A stretch of 64,000 nucleotides of DNA from Lachnospiraceae bacterium (GCA_017449075.1 JAFSKG010000001.1:60736-124735), one strand, 5' to 3'. Counted from the stretch's first letter, positions 15,751 through 25,093 are shown. Numbers and translations are program-made. Notes: generated by a model from the letters alone, not told the origin.

Positions 15751-17399
15751 TAGGCGTCCTCCTTTATTGCAATACCATTATTTCTAGAATTAATAAATTT
15801 GTTTATATACTCTATATCATTTTTATTAAATTTAAACTCGTTAAATACTTTTTCATCATTCCATTCTTTATCAAAATCCAACAATGGTATTAATCCAAAA
15901 GTATCTTTTGTTACGTGCATTGTTCCTTTTCCATAAAACAACAAAAACTTGAATAAATTTGTATTCATATATGATAAACAGTTTTTTAATGTTTTTAAAC
16001 TTTTAAAGTCCCCTATTTTTAAAAATGTAGCTGTACACACTTCGTTTGGTAATGCAATAATTGGATCAGGGAAATTAATTGCACCTGTTGAATATGTTGC
16101 AGAGAAAAATATTTTATATGTATTTATATTAATATTTTTATCTAATATGTTTTTTATAAATCCAGTTTGTCTTTTTGCGCCTCCTTTAATACCTTTTACA
16201 CCATATACTTTTAAAGAATTATTGAATTCGTTATCACTAAGTTTTATCTCTGGCATTCTTTTTGGTTCATTAAATATAAAGGTTGGTATCCCATAAGGAT
16301 TTAAAGTAGATACCAATGTTGAAAACTTATCATATTTTTTTACTTTATCTAATATATTATATATTTCATAGTCTCTAATAATATATGGGAAATAATCATT
16401 TTTTAATTTTCGCTTGTTCGTTGAAATATTATTCGATTTATCTATAAATGTATATTTAACATCTCCATTATAACTTCTATCGATTAAAAAATAGCAAACA
16501 CCACTATCAATATGTAACCCAGGGAAACAAAACGATGAATCTTCATAATCGACTAACTCTTTAATATCATGTCTCTCACACATATATTCTCTAAACCCTT
16601 TTAATCCAAATCCTCCTACCATCCATTTTGATGGAATTATCATTGATATAAATCTAGGATTTAGTTTTACAGCTTGCTCTATAAATTTATTATAAACTGG
16701 AATTGCCCTATCCGAACTACCTCCCCCGGCTATACTCAATTGATACGGCGGATTTCCTATTATCACATCAAATCTCATATTTAACTCCTCAACCATTTTT
16801 TCATCATGTATAAATTGATATGCATGCGATTCTAATTCGTCACCTCTTTTTTCTTTTCCATATTCTGATTCACTTGCTCCACAATATATACATTTGCCAT
16901 TTTTAAAAGTATGCTCTATATCAACAAACATTATATTCCCGTAGTCTGTAGTAAATTTTGATATAGAATATTTACTATTTGCATTTTTAGAACAATATAG
17001 ACTTCTCCTTGAAAGAAGTGCTGTTAATTTTGTGATGCTAATTCCAAATAATTGCTTATGGCATATATGATCTATTTTCTCTTGCAGCTTTTGCTCATAC
17101 TTTTCATCTTCTGTAGTTATCTTCTCTTTGTTCATTCTCTTTTCATTAATTTTCATTATCTTTTCTTCATAATTAGGCATTTGTGCATTGAGTAATCTTT
17201 TCATTATTTCGCGGAGAAATACGCCACTTTTACAACAAGGATCTAAAAAAGTAGTCGCGTCGCTTTCAAATAACTCTTTTGGAAGTAAATCTATCATCTT
17301 GTTAGCTACTTCAGGCGGAGTAAAAACTTCGTCATTTGAAAGATTTGCAAGACAGGATAAGACATCTGGGTTATAAATTTTTTCTAATAAATTATTCAA
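15750..17399 (-). CDS. N6-adenine DNA methyltransferase (Eco57I-like)
   Basis: 549 aa. VFTPPEVANKMIDLLP leads into SAM-binding motif I FLDPCCKSGVF (51-61); catalytic motif IV is NPPY (216-219). Residues about 270-540 are probably the target-recognition part. This is the layout of Eco57I-class adenine methylases. It shares a stop/start overlap with the nuclease-helicase gene and lies downstream of a small methylase-fold protein, forming one minus-strand operon. AAGGAG precedes the ATG. Confidence 0.85.
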   Translation of the reverse strand: MNNLLEKIYNPDVLSCLANLSNDEVFTPPEVANKMIDLLPKELFESDATTFLDPCCKSGVFLREIMKRLLNAQMPNYEEKIMKINEKRMNKEKITTEDEKYEQKLQEKIDHICHKQLFGISITKLTALLSRRSLYCSKNANSKYSISKFTTDYGNIMFVDIEHTFKNGKCIYCGASESEYGKEKRGDELESHAYQFIHDEKMVEELNMRFDVIIGNPPYQLSIAGGGSSDRAIPVYNKFIEQAVKLNPRFISMIIPSKWMVGGFGLKGFREYMCERHDIKELVDYEDSSFCFPGLHIDSGVCYFLIDRSYNGDVKYTFIDKSNNISTNKRKLKNDYFPYIIRDYEIYNILDKVKKYDKFSTLVSTLNPYGIPTFIFNEPKRMPEIKLSDNEFNNSLKVYGVKGIKGGAKRQTGFIKNILDKNININTYKIFFSATYSTGAINFPDPIIALPNEVCTATFLKIGDFKSLKTLKNCLSYMNTNLFKFLLFYGKGTMHVTKDTFGLIPLLDFDKEWNDEKVFNEFKFNKNDIEYINKFINSRNNGIAIKEDA

Positions 17400-17410
17400 A
17401 ATATCTCCTT

Positions 17411-17511
17411 TCGGAACGCAGTGCTCGCCCCTACAATGCGGGCGGATGGTATCCGCCCCTACGGGACGACAAAATGTCGTCCCCTACGATTCACATTTAC
17501 CCCTACATTAA
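17411..17511. repeat. Dispersed repeat block between methylase genes
   Basis: Four CCCCTAC-bounded modules side by side: GCTCGCCCCTAC, the palindrome GGGCGGAT-GGT-ATCCGCCC, the palindrome GGGACGAC-AAAA-TGTCGTCCC, and a short CCCCTAC. GC content is far above the flanks. Confidence 0.8.
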
Positions 17512-18174
17512 GTCTTTATAATCAACTAAGTTATACTCTTTTATTGGTTCTGCTATCCATTCTTTTAAACTATTGTCATATTCAATACTTGTTAAAAGTT
17601 TATTTGTATCTGGATTTTTATTATTTATTTTTAGCAATTCATCAAATCTAAACTCTCTTCTTTTTACTTTGTCACCAATAACAAAAGACCATTCGCTGAA
17701 AACAATTGGGTTTTTTGTATCATTTCCATTTTTATCAACACGAAGCATGGTAAGTGCATTTCCACATAAAATATTTTTTGAAAGTATAAATTTTGCAACC
17801 TGCTTTACTTTTTCACTTTTAATTTTTTCACAGTGCTTCTCATATTCTTTTTCCCAAAAGCTATATAACCTATCTATGCATGCCTCTACATTATCTTGTA
17901 AAAGTTCTACACCATAACAACTCATAATTGCTACAAGACTTTGCTTTTCCCATTCCTTTTCATCTTTTTTATATTTCTTATTTACTACATCAATTTTTCT
18001 TTTAAGTATTTCAATTAAAAAATTTCCGTCACCGCAAGCAGGTTCTAAAAATCTGCTATCAATTCTTAAAGTCTCATCTTTAACCAAGTCAAGCATGGCA
18101 TTTACTTCTCTTTCATTAGTAAACACTTCGCCATGATCTGAAACTCTTTTTTTTGATTTAATTTGCTTTTTCAT
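17503..18174 (-). CDS. Methyltransferase-fold accessory protein lacking motif IV
   Basis: 223 aa. It begins like a type I/II adenine methylase (HGEVFTNEREVNAMLDLV, then motif I FLEPACGDGNF at 42-52), but no NPPY or DPPY catalytic motif exists in the rest. So it can probably bind SAM without methylating, or it works with the full-length methylase downstream. It is the first gene of the restriction operon. No Shine-Dalgarno is visible. About 220 bp upstream ends structured RNA copy A, with a repeat block between. Confidence 0.7.
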   Translation of the reverse strand: MKKQIKSKKRVSDHGEVFTNEREVNAMLDLVKDETLRIDSRFLEPACGDGNFLIEILKRKIDVVNKKYKKDEKEWEKQSLVAIMSCYGVELLQDNVEACIDRLYSFWEKEYEKHCEKIKSEKVKQVAKFILSKNILCGNALTMLRVDKNGNDTKNPIVFSEWSFVIGDKVKRREFRFDELLKINNKNPDTNKLLTSIEYDNSLKEWIAEPIKEYNLVDYKDLM

Positions 18175-18184
18175 TAATACTTTT

Positions 18185-18273
18185 CGGGCTCGCGATGCTT
18201 CGCCCCTACATAGGGCTCGTGCAACTCTCCCATACGAGGGCTCCGCAAGCGTTCGCCCCTACAATATTCTTTT
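18185..18273. repeat. Dispersed repeat block upstream of the restriction operon
   Basis: Three modules: GGGCTCGCGATGCTTCGCCCC, a GGGCTCGTGCAACTCTCCC unit, and GGGCTCCGCAAGCGTTCGCCCC, most followed by TAC. Members of the window-wide family. Confidence 0.8.
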
Positions 18274-18330
18274 GCGACCTATTTTCATATGCGAGGCTGT
18301 AAGAAAAAGAAAATTACTATTTTGTAAATT

Positions 18331-18378
18331 AAAAATCGCAGCCTAAGAGCCACGACATCTACTCTCAGACTGCGATTT
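18331..18378 (-). terminator. Tandem terminator, partial copy of the RNA A 3' end
   Basis: AAATCGCAG (18333-18341) pairs with CTGCGATTT (18370-18378); on the minus strand it ends in a U-tract. The order CTGAGAG, GTCGT, GGCT, GGCTGCG matches the 3' pseudoknot of RNA A just upstream, so it looks like a degenerate duplicate. Confidence 0.7.
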
Positions 18379-18394
18379 GATTTTCTTATAAATT

Positions 18395-18605
18395 AAAAAA
18401 GCCGCAGCCCGAAAGCTACGACCGAAAATTGCGAGCTCTCAGGTTGCGACACCAACTAATGACCTTACAGTCTTTGTTAAGCCCGCATTTTTACCAATAT
18501 AAAAATGCTGACTGTAAGGTCATTTAAATTGGCTAGAAACTATTTTTAGGCATAGTTTCCCCATAATAATATTTAGTTGATGTCGCACCTTAAATTATGC
18601 CACAT
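18395..18605 (-). ncRNA. Structured RNA family, copy A
   Basis: Minus-strand RNA of about 200 nt. P1: the 5' strand (18571-18589) pairs with 18432-18450 over about 17 bp. A GAAACTAT/ATAGTTTC side hairpin follows. P3: GACCTTACAGTC (18451-18462) pairs with GACTGTAAGGTC (18510-18521) and is capped by GCATTTTTA...TAAAAATGC (18485-18508). After P1 come GAGAGCT, the linker CGCAATTTTCG, GTCGT, AGCTTTC and GGCTGCGGC, able to form an H-type pseudoknot, then six Us. CATAAT sits just before the 5' end. The restriction operon follows on the same strand. Confidence 0.8.
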
Positions 18606-18623
18606 TAACTATTTTTCCGCAAC

Positions 18624-18653
18624 AAAAAAATGACGGGCTAAATCCGTCATTTT
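18624..18653 (-). terminator. Terminator after the AlkD-like gene
   Basis: AAAATGACGG (18627-18636) pairs with CCGTCATTTT (18644-18653); U-tract on the minus strand. Confidence 0.85.
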
Positions 18654-18706
18654 GTTATTATTTTCATAAAAAACTCGTATAACACCCCAAAAGTGCTCTC
18701 TTCAAA

Positions 18707-19411
18707 TTAACTACAAGAATCTCTTAGCACTAATTTCAAACTTTTCAAATACTTTTTATTTTTATCACTAACCCTATAACTTTCTATTGCTTTCTTTATA
18801 GTCTGGTTATGAACCCAAGGTGATAATTTACATTTTTCTATATAAATAATTGCATCATCATATTGTTTTGCAAGAGCGGTGGCAAAATACCATGCTATCA
18901 TCATATTTATATAATATTCATTTGATTTAATACTTGATACAATTTTTAAATGTTTTTTATCAAAATCTTCATCTAAAAAATGACTCATCAACATTTTTAT
19001 GCCAAATCTCACGTAATATGTCTTTTTAGTATTTATCCACTTTTTTATGTTGATCAACAATTCTTTTTTATATTTTTTAAATACTTTAGGACATAACTGA
19101 TCACAAGTGGCCCAATTGTCTACATATTTCAAAAAACTGTTTACATTTTTAATGCATTCATCAAAATCCTTACTTTCTGATAATATAAAAGAATGTATCT
19201 GATTTTCCTCAAAATACTTATGCGGGATGGTTTTAATAAATTCAGCACTCAAATTTTCTTTTATAAGCTCTTTAGCAAAGTTTTTTAGAACAGGTGTCCT
19301 AACACCTATAATTGTATTTTTGTCAATGTTTGGAATTAGTGAGCTTTCAAACTTTTGATATTTTTTATCTTGATTCTTATATAGATTTTTTTTGATTTCG
19401 CTTATTTTCAT
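18707..19411 (-). CDS. AlkD-like DNA alkylation repair protein
   Basis: 234 aa built of helical (HEAT-like) repeats as in AlkD glycosylases, which remove bulky or cationic alkylated bases without flipping them. Family hallmarks are the GVRTPVLKNFAK start, YVDNWATCDQLCP in the middle and MMIAWYFATALAKQYD near the C-terminus. Stand-alone gene with its own terminator, on the border of the restriction island. Confidence 0.85.
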   Translation of the reverse strand: MKISEIKKNLYKNQDKKYQKFESSLIPNIDKNTIIGVRTPVLKNFAKELIKENLSAEFIKTIPHKYFEENQIHSFILSESKDFDECIKNVNSFLKYVDNWATCDQLCPKVFKKYKKELLINIKKWINTKKTYYVRFGIKMLMSHFLDEDFDKKHLKIVSSIKSNEYYINMMIAWYFATALAKQYDDAIIYIEKCKLSPWVHNQTIKKAIESYRVSDKNKKYLKSLKLVLRDSCS

Positions 19412-19519
19412 ATTTTCAATCCAAATTAATAATATTTGTATTTTAAATTATGTTATTTACGTTTGCTAATATTAACTTATTTCTTTGTGTCTAGGAATCA
19501 TTTATGCTTTATCAAGTTT

Positions 19520-20116
19520 TTAAAGTGAGTAATTATTTCCTTCTGGCACTGTCACATTTGGATTTTCAGTTGGCGCCTCTGTTGGTGCTTCGGTTGTTGG
19601 TGCCTCCTGACCTCTTGGAATCTCGTGTGGAAGTGGTTTACTTGGCTCTACATAATTTGGGTCAGCCTTTTCAGCATTTGAATCATACTCATTATATTTC
19701 TTTTGAGCGCCCTCTTTATAAAGAGTAACTTGATTAATCGCCATACCGCTCATATCATATATGAATGTGAGAGAATTCTCAGTAAATAAAATTTCTTTTT
19801 CACTCGCGCCACTTTTTTCAAACCCAAAATCAAAAGAGAACCAATTATTACTTCTTCCATTATCAAGTCTTCTTGAAATTAATTTATTGTTTTCATCTAG
19901 TTCTTGAGAATTACATGTGCCATACCAGTAAACAGTTCTTTCAAAAAAACTAGTTGAATAAATGGTTATGGTTCCCGCATCTACAACCGCCTCGTAGCTT
20001 GATATGCCACCACCTTTGTAGGTGCCGTGAATGTTAATGCGGCTGATTTTGCTGTTGCAGGCAAATAGCAAAAGTATTGCTGCAAGTGATAAAATTTTTA
20101 TAATTTTTATTTTCAT
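19520..20116 (-). CDS. Hypothetical lipoprotein
   Basis: 198 aa from the ATG at 20116, which follows AAAGGA. An upstream extension to 20197 would translate a repeat element and the end of the previous gene. The signal peptide ends in lipobox LLFAC. The middle is beta-rich; the C-terminus is a Pro/Thr/Glu tract (repeats of EAPT) typical of a wall-spanning stalk. Function unknown. Confidence 0.6.
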   Translation of the reverse strand: MKIKIIKILSLAAILLLFACNSKISRINIHGTYKGGGISSYEAVVDAGTITIYSTSFFERTVYWYGTCNSQELDENNKLISRRLDNGRSNNWFSFDFGFEKSGASEKEILFTENSLTFIYDMSGMAINQVTLYKEGAQKKYNEYDSNAEKADPNYVEPSKPLPHEIPRGQEAPTTEAPTEAPTENPNVTVPEGNNYSL

Positions 20117-20128
20117 AAATTCCTTTTC

Positions 20129-20151
20129 GGGCTCGCAATGCTCGCCCCTAT
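20129..20151. repeat. Dispersed GGGCTCGC...CGCCCC repeat
   Basis: GGGCTCGCAATGCTCGCCCC in the gap between the lipoprotein and the large membrane protein. Confidence 0.75.
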
Positions 20152-20153
20152 GG

Positions 20154-22667
20154 CTATTCGAGGGCTTCGAGTTGGGCGAAGAGCACATAGCCTCCATATA
20201 TCACAGCCTCTCTTACTTCCTCTCTTGGTGTAAGTATTCTTTCTTTATTGGCATATTCTAATACATAGTTGTTATTATCATAACCAGCAATGAAAAATTG
20301 GAAGGTGTCATGTTTAAACACTGCCACTTTTTCATTAAGACTTAGATAGTATTCCAAATCTCTTTCTGTTACGCCTGTAACATTCATTACAAGTATGGCA
20401 TTATTCTTTAGATAAATATTTTCAGTAAAGCCTTCAAGATTTTCTAATATGCTATCACCCTGTCTTAAGTAAGAGACATTTCCCTTATTTGCTCTATTAT
20501 AACAAGTAATTCTATCATTTAACTTAACATATCCATAGTTGTCTCTTATTTCATTTATACCATCTGACAAATTTTTAAGTTTTGCCTTGAGATTTCCACT
20601 ATCGTAGACATAGTAAATTGTTTCTTCATTTTCATTTGTCGAATCAAGCGCAGACTCTTCAACTTGTTTTCTTGATATGCCAGCACTCTTAGAATATTTT
20701 ATGTCTTCATTTCTTTCCATCGGTATTTCGAAATAACCGACTCTAAGTTTTTCTTTTGTGAGTTCCTCTTTATAGTAAAAAACATCTGTATTTTCTGAAG
20801 AATAGTTATTTACTATAACGTCATTTGTGAGATAAGTGTAGTGTGTGCCTTCTCTTTTATATTTGTTATATCTTAGGACATTTTGCTGATTTACAAAATT
20901 GTAAAGGTATCTGTCTTTTTCCTTGAACAAATCTTCATTTCCATTGACTGCATTTACAACTCTTATCTCGTGACTTGGTCTACCAATTATTTTTCCAACC
21001 TCTCTCCATATGTTTTCATCACTAAACACACCATAGAAGAGGTCATCATTCATAAAGGTTACGACTTCTATGTTTTCACCTTCTTTTGCATCTATGGTCA
21101 CAACTTTTCCATCTTCAATGTTGTATATATTGATATGTTTTGAAACACCTTCTTTATCATTGTTAAATGCAAAATATCTGCTGTTTGAACTAGCTGCAAA
21201 TTTTGTCTCTTCAAAGCCGTCAGCAAGAGTTAAAATCTCTGCCGTATTTATATCTATAGAATAAACCTTGTTGTAACTCTTAAATATAAGTCTATTGTTT
21301 TTATAAACGCATAGCCTTTGTATATCATACTGTAAGCTTTGAAATGTCGTATATATTGGTATAAATAAATTTTCTTCAGACTCGTTTGTCTCAGTATGAT
21401 ATGTGAAAACTCCAATGCCCATGTTGCCTTCATTTAATCCGGTCATGTTGTAACCATAAACAATATATGTTACATCACCAAGATCATTTACGTCCATAAT
21501 CTTTACTGCGAAATTATTTGATACATCTTCGAAAGTTTCTTTACTTTGGATATGGTATGAATAAATATTTGTCATGGTTTTTGTCTCAGCATCATACCTA
21601 TAAATTTCTCTTTCCTTACAGAAGGCGAAAAATCTTTTGTTCTCTGACTCAATTTTTACTATATTTTCTGGGTTGGTAACACCTGTATAAAACCTGTGGT
21701 TTGTGTTGTTATAAGGATTGTCCTCAAGGTTTACAAGTTCTTCTGTCTTTCTTGTAAACTTCATATAGTACCATCTCTTGCCATCCCATCTAAGCACATA
21801 TTCATCTCTATTTATAAAATATTCGTTTTTATCATCCTTGCCACTCTTTGACAAATATCTCACCGCTATGGTGTAACTATATTCCTGAGCCTGATATATA
21901 CTATAATAGTATTCGCTCGCAAGTTTCATCTTTGTGTCTGCAAATGTTAATTGCTCAAAAGTTTGCTGCAAAGTTACTGTGTGCATTTCTTTAGTGTCTC
22001 TATTAATACTTGTCTCAAGATATTTTACTATACCCTTATCATAGTCTCCAGCAGCAACAGGATTAAATGTCACGTTTGTAAAAAATTCTGTCTGTTCTAT
22101 GGCATCGTCAAGTTTGTTTTTTGGTCTATGGATTATATTTGTAAAATAATATACTTCTTTTCTATGAACATTGATTTTAACTGTGAGTAAATAAACCGTA
22201 TTAGTTTTTATTAAATTTTGTATATTTAAAACAACTCTTGTCTCATCATTTTTCGAATCTTTATTTTCTTCCGTCATATCTAATTTCGTTCTTTCTAGAA
22301 GGCTGTTGCTTGTTCTGTCTCTTACTTCGTATTCTATGTAATTAAACGAGTTGCCATTATTTATAATCAAAAGGTCAAGTTTTCTTTCATCGCCAAGAAG
22401 TGTAATTGTATCATTTGACACAATGTTATATTTCTCATCAACAAAACCTCTCATCTCGTTTAACTTTTTGTCGTTTCTTATTTGATATATTATAGGAAAT
22501 GTTGTGTCGAGTGAGTCCATATAATACAGTTCTTTTGGTCTAAGTCTATTGAACGTGTATACATTAAATGCCACTGCCGCGACTATAAATGCTATGACCG
22601 CGAGCACAATTGGGTTCACCGATATTTTTTTTCTATTAGATTTTGTAAATATAGTACTAATCTTCAT
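20154..22667 (-). CDS. Large membrane-anchored hypothetical protein
   Basis: 837 aa with one N-terminal membrane helix (residues about 20-40) and an extracytoplasmic region of about 790 residues. That region has many short beta strands in repeated units (for example SRYFAFNN, DLFYGVFSD), suggesting a propeller-like domain. I do not recognise a family. It overlaps the DUF4446 gene by 11 bp, so it belongs to the parA-parB-DUF4446 transcription unit. Confidence 0.6.
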   Translation of the reverse strand: MKISTIFTKSNRKKISVNPIVLAVIAFIVAAVAFNVYTFNRLRPKELYYMDSLDTTFPIIYQIRNDKKLNEMRGFVDEKYNIVSNDTITLLGDERKLDLLIINNGNSFNYIEYEVRDRTSNSLLERTKLDMTEENKDSKNDETRVVLNIQNLIKTNTVYLLTVKINVHRKEVYYFTNIIHRPKNKLDDAIEQTEFFTNVTFNPVAAGDYDKGIVKYLETSINRDTKEMHTVTLQQTFEQLTFADTKMKLASEYYYSIYQAQEYSYTIAVRYLSKSGKDDKNEYFINRDEYVLRWDGKRWYYMKFTRKTEELVNLEDNPYNNTNHRFYTGVTNPENIVKIESENKRFFAFCKEREIYRYDAETKTMTNIYSYHIQSKETFEDVSNNFAVKIMDVNDLGDVTYIVYGYNMTGLNEGNMGIGVFTYHTETNESEENLFIPIYTTFQSLQYDIQRLCVYKNNRLIFKSYNKVYSIDINTAEILTLADGFEETKFAASSNSRYFAFNNDKEGVSKHINIYNIEDGKVVTIDAKEGENIEVVTFMNDDLFYGVFSDENIWREVGKIIGRPSHEIRVVNAVNGNEDLFKEKDRYLYNFVNQQNVLRYNKYKREGTHYTYLTNDVIVNNYSSENTDVFYYKEELTKEKLRVGYFEIPMERNEDIKYSKSAGISRKQVEESALDSTNENEETIYYVYDSGNLKAKLKNLSDGINEIRDNYGYVKLNDRITCYNRANKGNVSYLRQGDSILENLEGFTENIYLKNNAILVMNVTGVTERDLEYYLSLNEKVAVFKHDTFQFFIAGYDNNNYVLEYANKERILTPREEVREAVIYGGYVLFAQLEALE

Positions 22668-23163
22668 ACTTATCTCTTTGTCCCATAGCTATCTCTAAAG
22701 CCTTTTCTTCTTCTGGTCCAAGTTTAGTGCTTGTAGTTCCAACTTCTATCTCTTTTATAAATATTATCGTTCCATCGCCAAGCGATTGGCAGGTAACGAC
22801 AAATCCTGAGTTTGTAAAATCAAGGAGCGCGAGAGCGAAAGATCTTTTTCCTGTCTTCTCGTCAAATGCATCATATTTGTAAAGGCCTGTTTTTTGAAAC
22901 GATCTTTTTGTAATTCTATTTAACTTTCTAATACTTTCTTTATTTTTATTATTGTCTTCTATAAGATGGTCTAAATCTTTTTGTAAGTCAACAAAATATT
23001 CTTCAAGAGTTTCTGCATCTCGTCCAGTCATAAAAATTTCATATCGTCTATTTAAATCGCTGTATTTTCCATATGCAATAATTGCAAATACTATGGCAGC
23101 TATTGAGAGCGCCATCAATATTATAATTATTATAAATAAAATTGGGTTGTCAAAAAGTATCAT
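22657..23163 (-). CDS. DUF4446 membrane protein
   Basis: 168 aa: an N-terminal membrane helix (FIIIIILMALSIAAIVFAII), a coiled-coil stretch, and the DUF4446 core with KYDAFDE...SFALALLD and FVVTCQSLGDGT. This family commonly sits beside parB in clostridia; its function is unknown. It is 10 bp downstream of parB. Confidence 0.85.
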   Translation of the reverse strand: MILFDNPILFIIIIILMALSIAAIVFAIIAYGKYSDLNRRYEIFMTGRDAETLEEYFVDLQKDLDHLIEDNNKNKESIRKLNRITKRSFQKTGLYKYDAFDEKTGKRSFALALLDFTNSGFVVTCQSLGDGTIIFIKEIEVGTTSTKLGPEEEKALEIAMGQRDKYED

Positions 23164-23173
23164 CTGGTCCCCC

Positions 23174-24220
23174 TTATCTTATAGAATTAATTAATAGATA
23201 TATTCTATCGAGCTCTTCTTGAGAGTCGTATTTTATTTCTATAACACCAGTGTTTTCTGTCTTTGGTAATATTTTAAGTGCTGCGTTTAATCTGTTTTTC
23301 ATCTGCTTTTCTATGTCTTTTAATTGGATTTTAATTCTCTTAAAGCTATCTGTATTTAATGCAGCCTCTTTTTCTTTTCTGTCACGAGCGAGTTTCTCAA
23401 GGCGAACCATATCTTCAATTTTTCTAACACTAAGTTTCTTTTCTACAACTTCTTTAACTATCTTATCTCTTATTGCCTCGTCCTCAATACTAAGAAGCGC
23501 TCTTGCATGGCCTTCACTTAGTACCCCTTCTTTTATCATTTCAAGAAGGGCTGGGTCAAGCGATAATATACGAAGAGTATTTGCTATAGCAGAACGGCTT
23601 TTTCCAACTTTTTCTGCAACCTCATCTTGAGTCAAGTTAAACTCATCTATAAGTGCTTTATAGCCAAATGCTTTTTCTACCGAATTTAAATCTTCTCTTT
23701 GAACATTTTCAAGGAGAGTTATAATTTTTCTTTCATCATCAGAATAATCTTTTATGATTACTGGAACCTCTGTAAGACCTGCAATTTTTGATGCACGAAG
23801 TCTTCTTTCACCTGCAATTATCTCATAGTGAACAGGTCCAACTTTTCTAACAACTATTGGCTCTATCACACCATAGTTTTTTATTGATTCAGCAAGCTCC
23901 TTTAATTTTTCTTCATCAAAATTTTTTCTTGGTTGATTAGGATTTGGCTGAACAAAATTAATATTTACTTGAAGGGGAGAGCCTGTTACATTTTCACCAG
24001 ATGGAACTTCGACAATTTTTTCTACAATTTTTTCAACTGGCACTTCCACAACTTTCTCAACGACTTTTTCAACCGGTACTTCAACAACTTTTTCTACAAC
24101 CTTTTCAACAACTTGCGGCTCTCTTTCCAATGTTGCTGTACTCGTATTTTCATTTTGGATTTTATCTTCTCCAAAAATTTTTCCAAACGATTTTCCTAAT
24201 CCTCTTTTTACATTTGCCAT
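23174..24220 (-). CDS. parB: Chromosome partitioning protein ParB (Spo0J)
   Basis: 348 aa. The CTPase/ParB domain starts near residue 83 (PNQPRKNFDEEKLKELAESI) and has the GERR box (EIIAGERRLRASKIAG); a HTH for parS follows (LTQDEVAEKVGKSRSAIANTLR), then the dimerisation end. Unusual is a stretch at about residues 33-75 made of repeats around VEKVVEVP, absent from typical Spo0J. It is probably a helical or extended spacer. GAGGT precedes the start; parA ends 1 bp before. Confidence 0.93.
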   Translation of the reverse strand: MANVKRGLGKSFGKIFGEDKIQNENTSTATLEREPQVVEKVVEKVVEVPVEKVVEKVVEVPVEKIVEKIVEVPSGENVTGSPLQVNINFVQPNPNQPRKNFDEEKLKELAESIKNYGVIEPIVVRKVGPVHYEIIAGERRLRASKIAGLTEVPVIIKDYSDDERKIITLLENVQREDLNSVEKAFGYKALIDEFNLTQDEVAEKVGKSRSAIANTLRILSLDPALLEMIKEGVLSEGHARALLSIEDEAIRDKIVKEVVEKKLSVRKIEDMVRLEKLARDRKEKEAALNTDSFKRIKIQLKDIEKQMKNRLNAALKILPKTENTGVIEIKYDSQEELDRIYLLINSIR

Positions 24221-24221
24221 A

Positions 24222-24989
24222 TTAAACCTCGCTATTTCTTAAAATTTCACCCGCTAATTTTCTGTATCTATCTGCACCAATTGATGAGCTATCATAATCT
24301 AAAATGCTCATGCCATTGCTTGGCGCTTCTGCAAGTCTTATATTTCTCGGAATCATTGTTTCAAAAATTTTTACATCCATATTTCCTTTGACCATCGACA
24401 CAACATCTTGTCCAAGTCTTGTTCTTGCATCATACATAGTGAATAGGAGGCCTTCGATTTTTAAGTTAGGGTTCATGTTGCTTCTGATAAGTTCGATTGC
24501 ATTTAGGACTTGGTTCAAGCCTTCGAGAGAAAAGTACTCGCATTGCACGGGAATTATACACGCGTCTGATGCTACTAACGCGTTTACAGTTAGTACTCCG
24601 ACAGCAGGAGGACAATCTATTATAATGTAGTCATAGTCATCCCTTACTGTATCGATTACATTCTTTAAAGCTGATTCCCTATTTTCTTTATTAAGTAGTT
24701 CTGATTCTAAACTTGATAGTTCGATTGAGCCAGGAAGAACATCTAAGTTTTTTATCACATCATTAGTTATAATGTTTTTTGTTTTATTTGCATCGTGGAT
24801 TGCATCAAAAATTGTTTTGTCATCATCATCTAATTCAACACCTAATCCGGTTGTTGCATTTATCTGTGGGTCGAAATCAACTAACAGGATTTTTTGGTTT
24901 GCCTCAGCAAGAGCTGCAGACAAATTTATTGCCGTTGTTGTTTTACCAACTCCACCTTTTTGATTTGTAATTGAAATTACTTTTGCCAT
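24222..24989 (-). CDS. parA: Chromosome partitioning ATPase ParA (Soj)
   Basis: 255 aa. Deviant Walker A KGGVGKTTTAINL (residues 10-22), the Walker B region YIIIDCPP and a conserved switch DFDPQ mark a Soj-type ParA that works with ParB and also regulates DnaA in Bacillus. Shine-Dalgarno GAGGTGA. It has its own consensus promoter and a parS site directly upstream. Confidence 0.95.
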   Translation of the reverse strand: MAKVISITNQKGGVGKTTTAINLSAALAEANQKILLVDFDPQINATTGLGVELDDDDKTIFDAIHDANKTKNIITNDVIKNLDVLPGSIELSSLESELLNKENRESALKNVIDTVRDDYDYIIIDCPPAVGVLTVNALVASDACIIPVQCEYFSLEGLNQVLNAIELIRSNMNPNLKIEGLLFTMYDARTRLGQDVVSMVKGNMDVKIFETMIPRNIRLAEAPSNGMSILDYDSSSIGADRYRKLAGEILRNSEV

Positions 24990-25018
24990 ATTTTCACCTC
25001 ATTATTTTTAACCATGTT

Positions 25019-25047
25019 ATTATATCTTTTTTAGCGTTTTTTGTCAA
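25019..25047 (-). promoter_or_regulatory. parAB operon promoter
   Basis: Minus-strand TTGACA (25042-25047), 17-bp spacer, TATAAT (25019-25024). parS site 1 starts 7 bp upstream of the -35 box, so bound ParB could influence transcription. Confidence 0.85.
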
Positions 25048-25053
25048 GTTAAA

Positions 25054-25069
25054 TGTTTCACGTGAAACA
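25054..25069. promoter_or_regulatory. parS centromere site 1
   Basis: TGTTTCACGTGAAACA is a perfect 16-bp match to the Firmicute parS consensus. Confidence 0.97.
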
Positions 25070-25072
25070 ATA

Positions 25073-25093
25073 AAAAACACCTCTTTTTATGAG
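25073..25093 (-). terminator. Terminator after rsmG
   Basis: ACACCTC pairs with GAGGCGT (one G-U), with a U-tract on the minus strand. Separates rsmG from parA. Confidence 0.65.
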
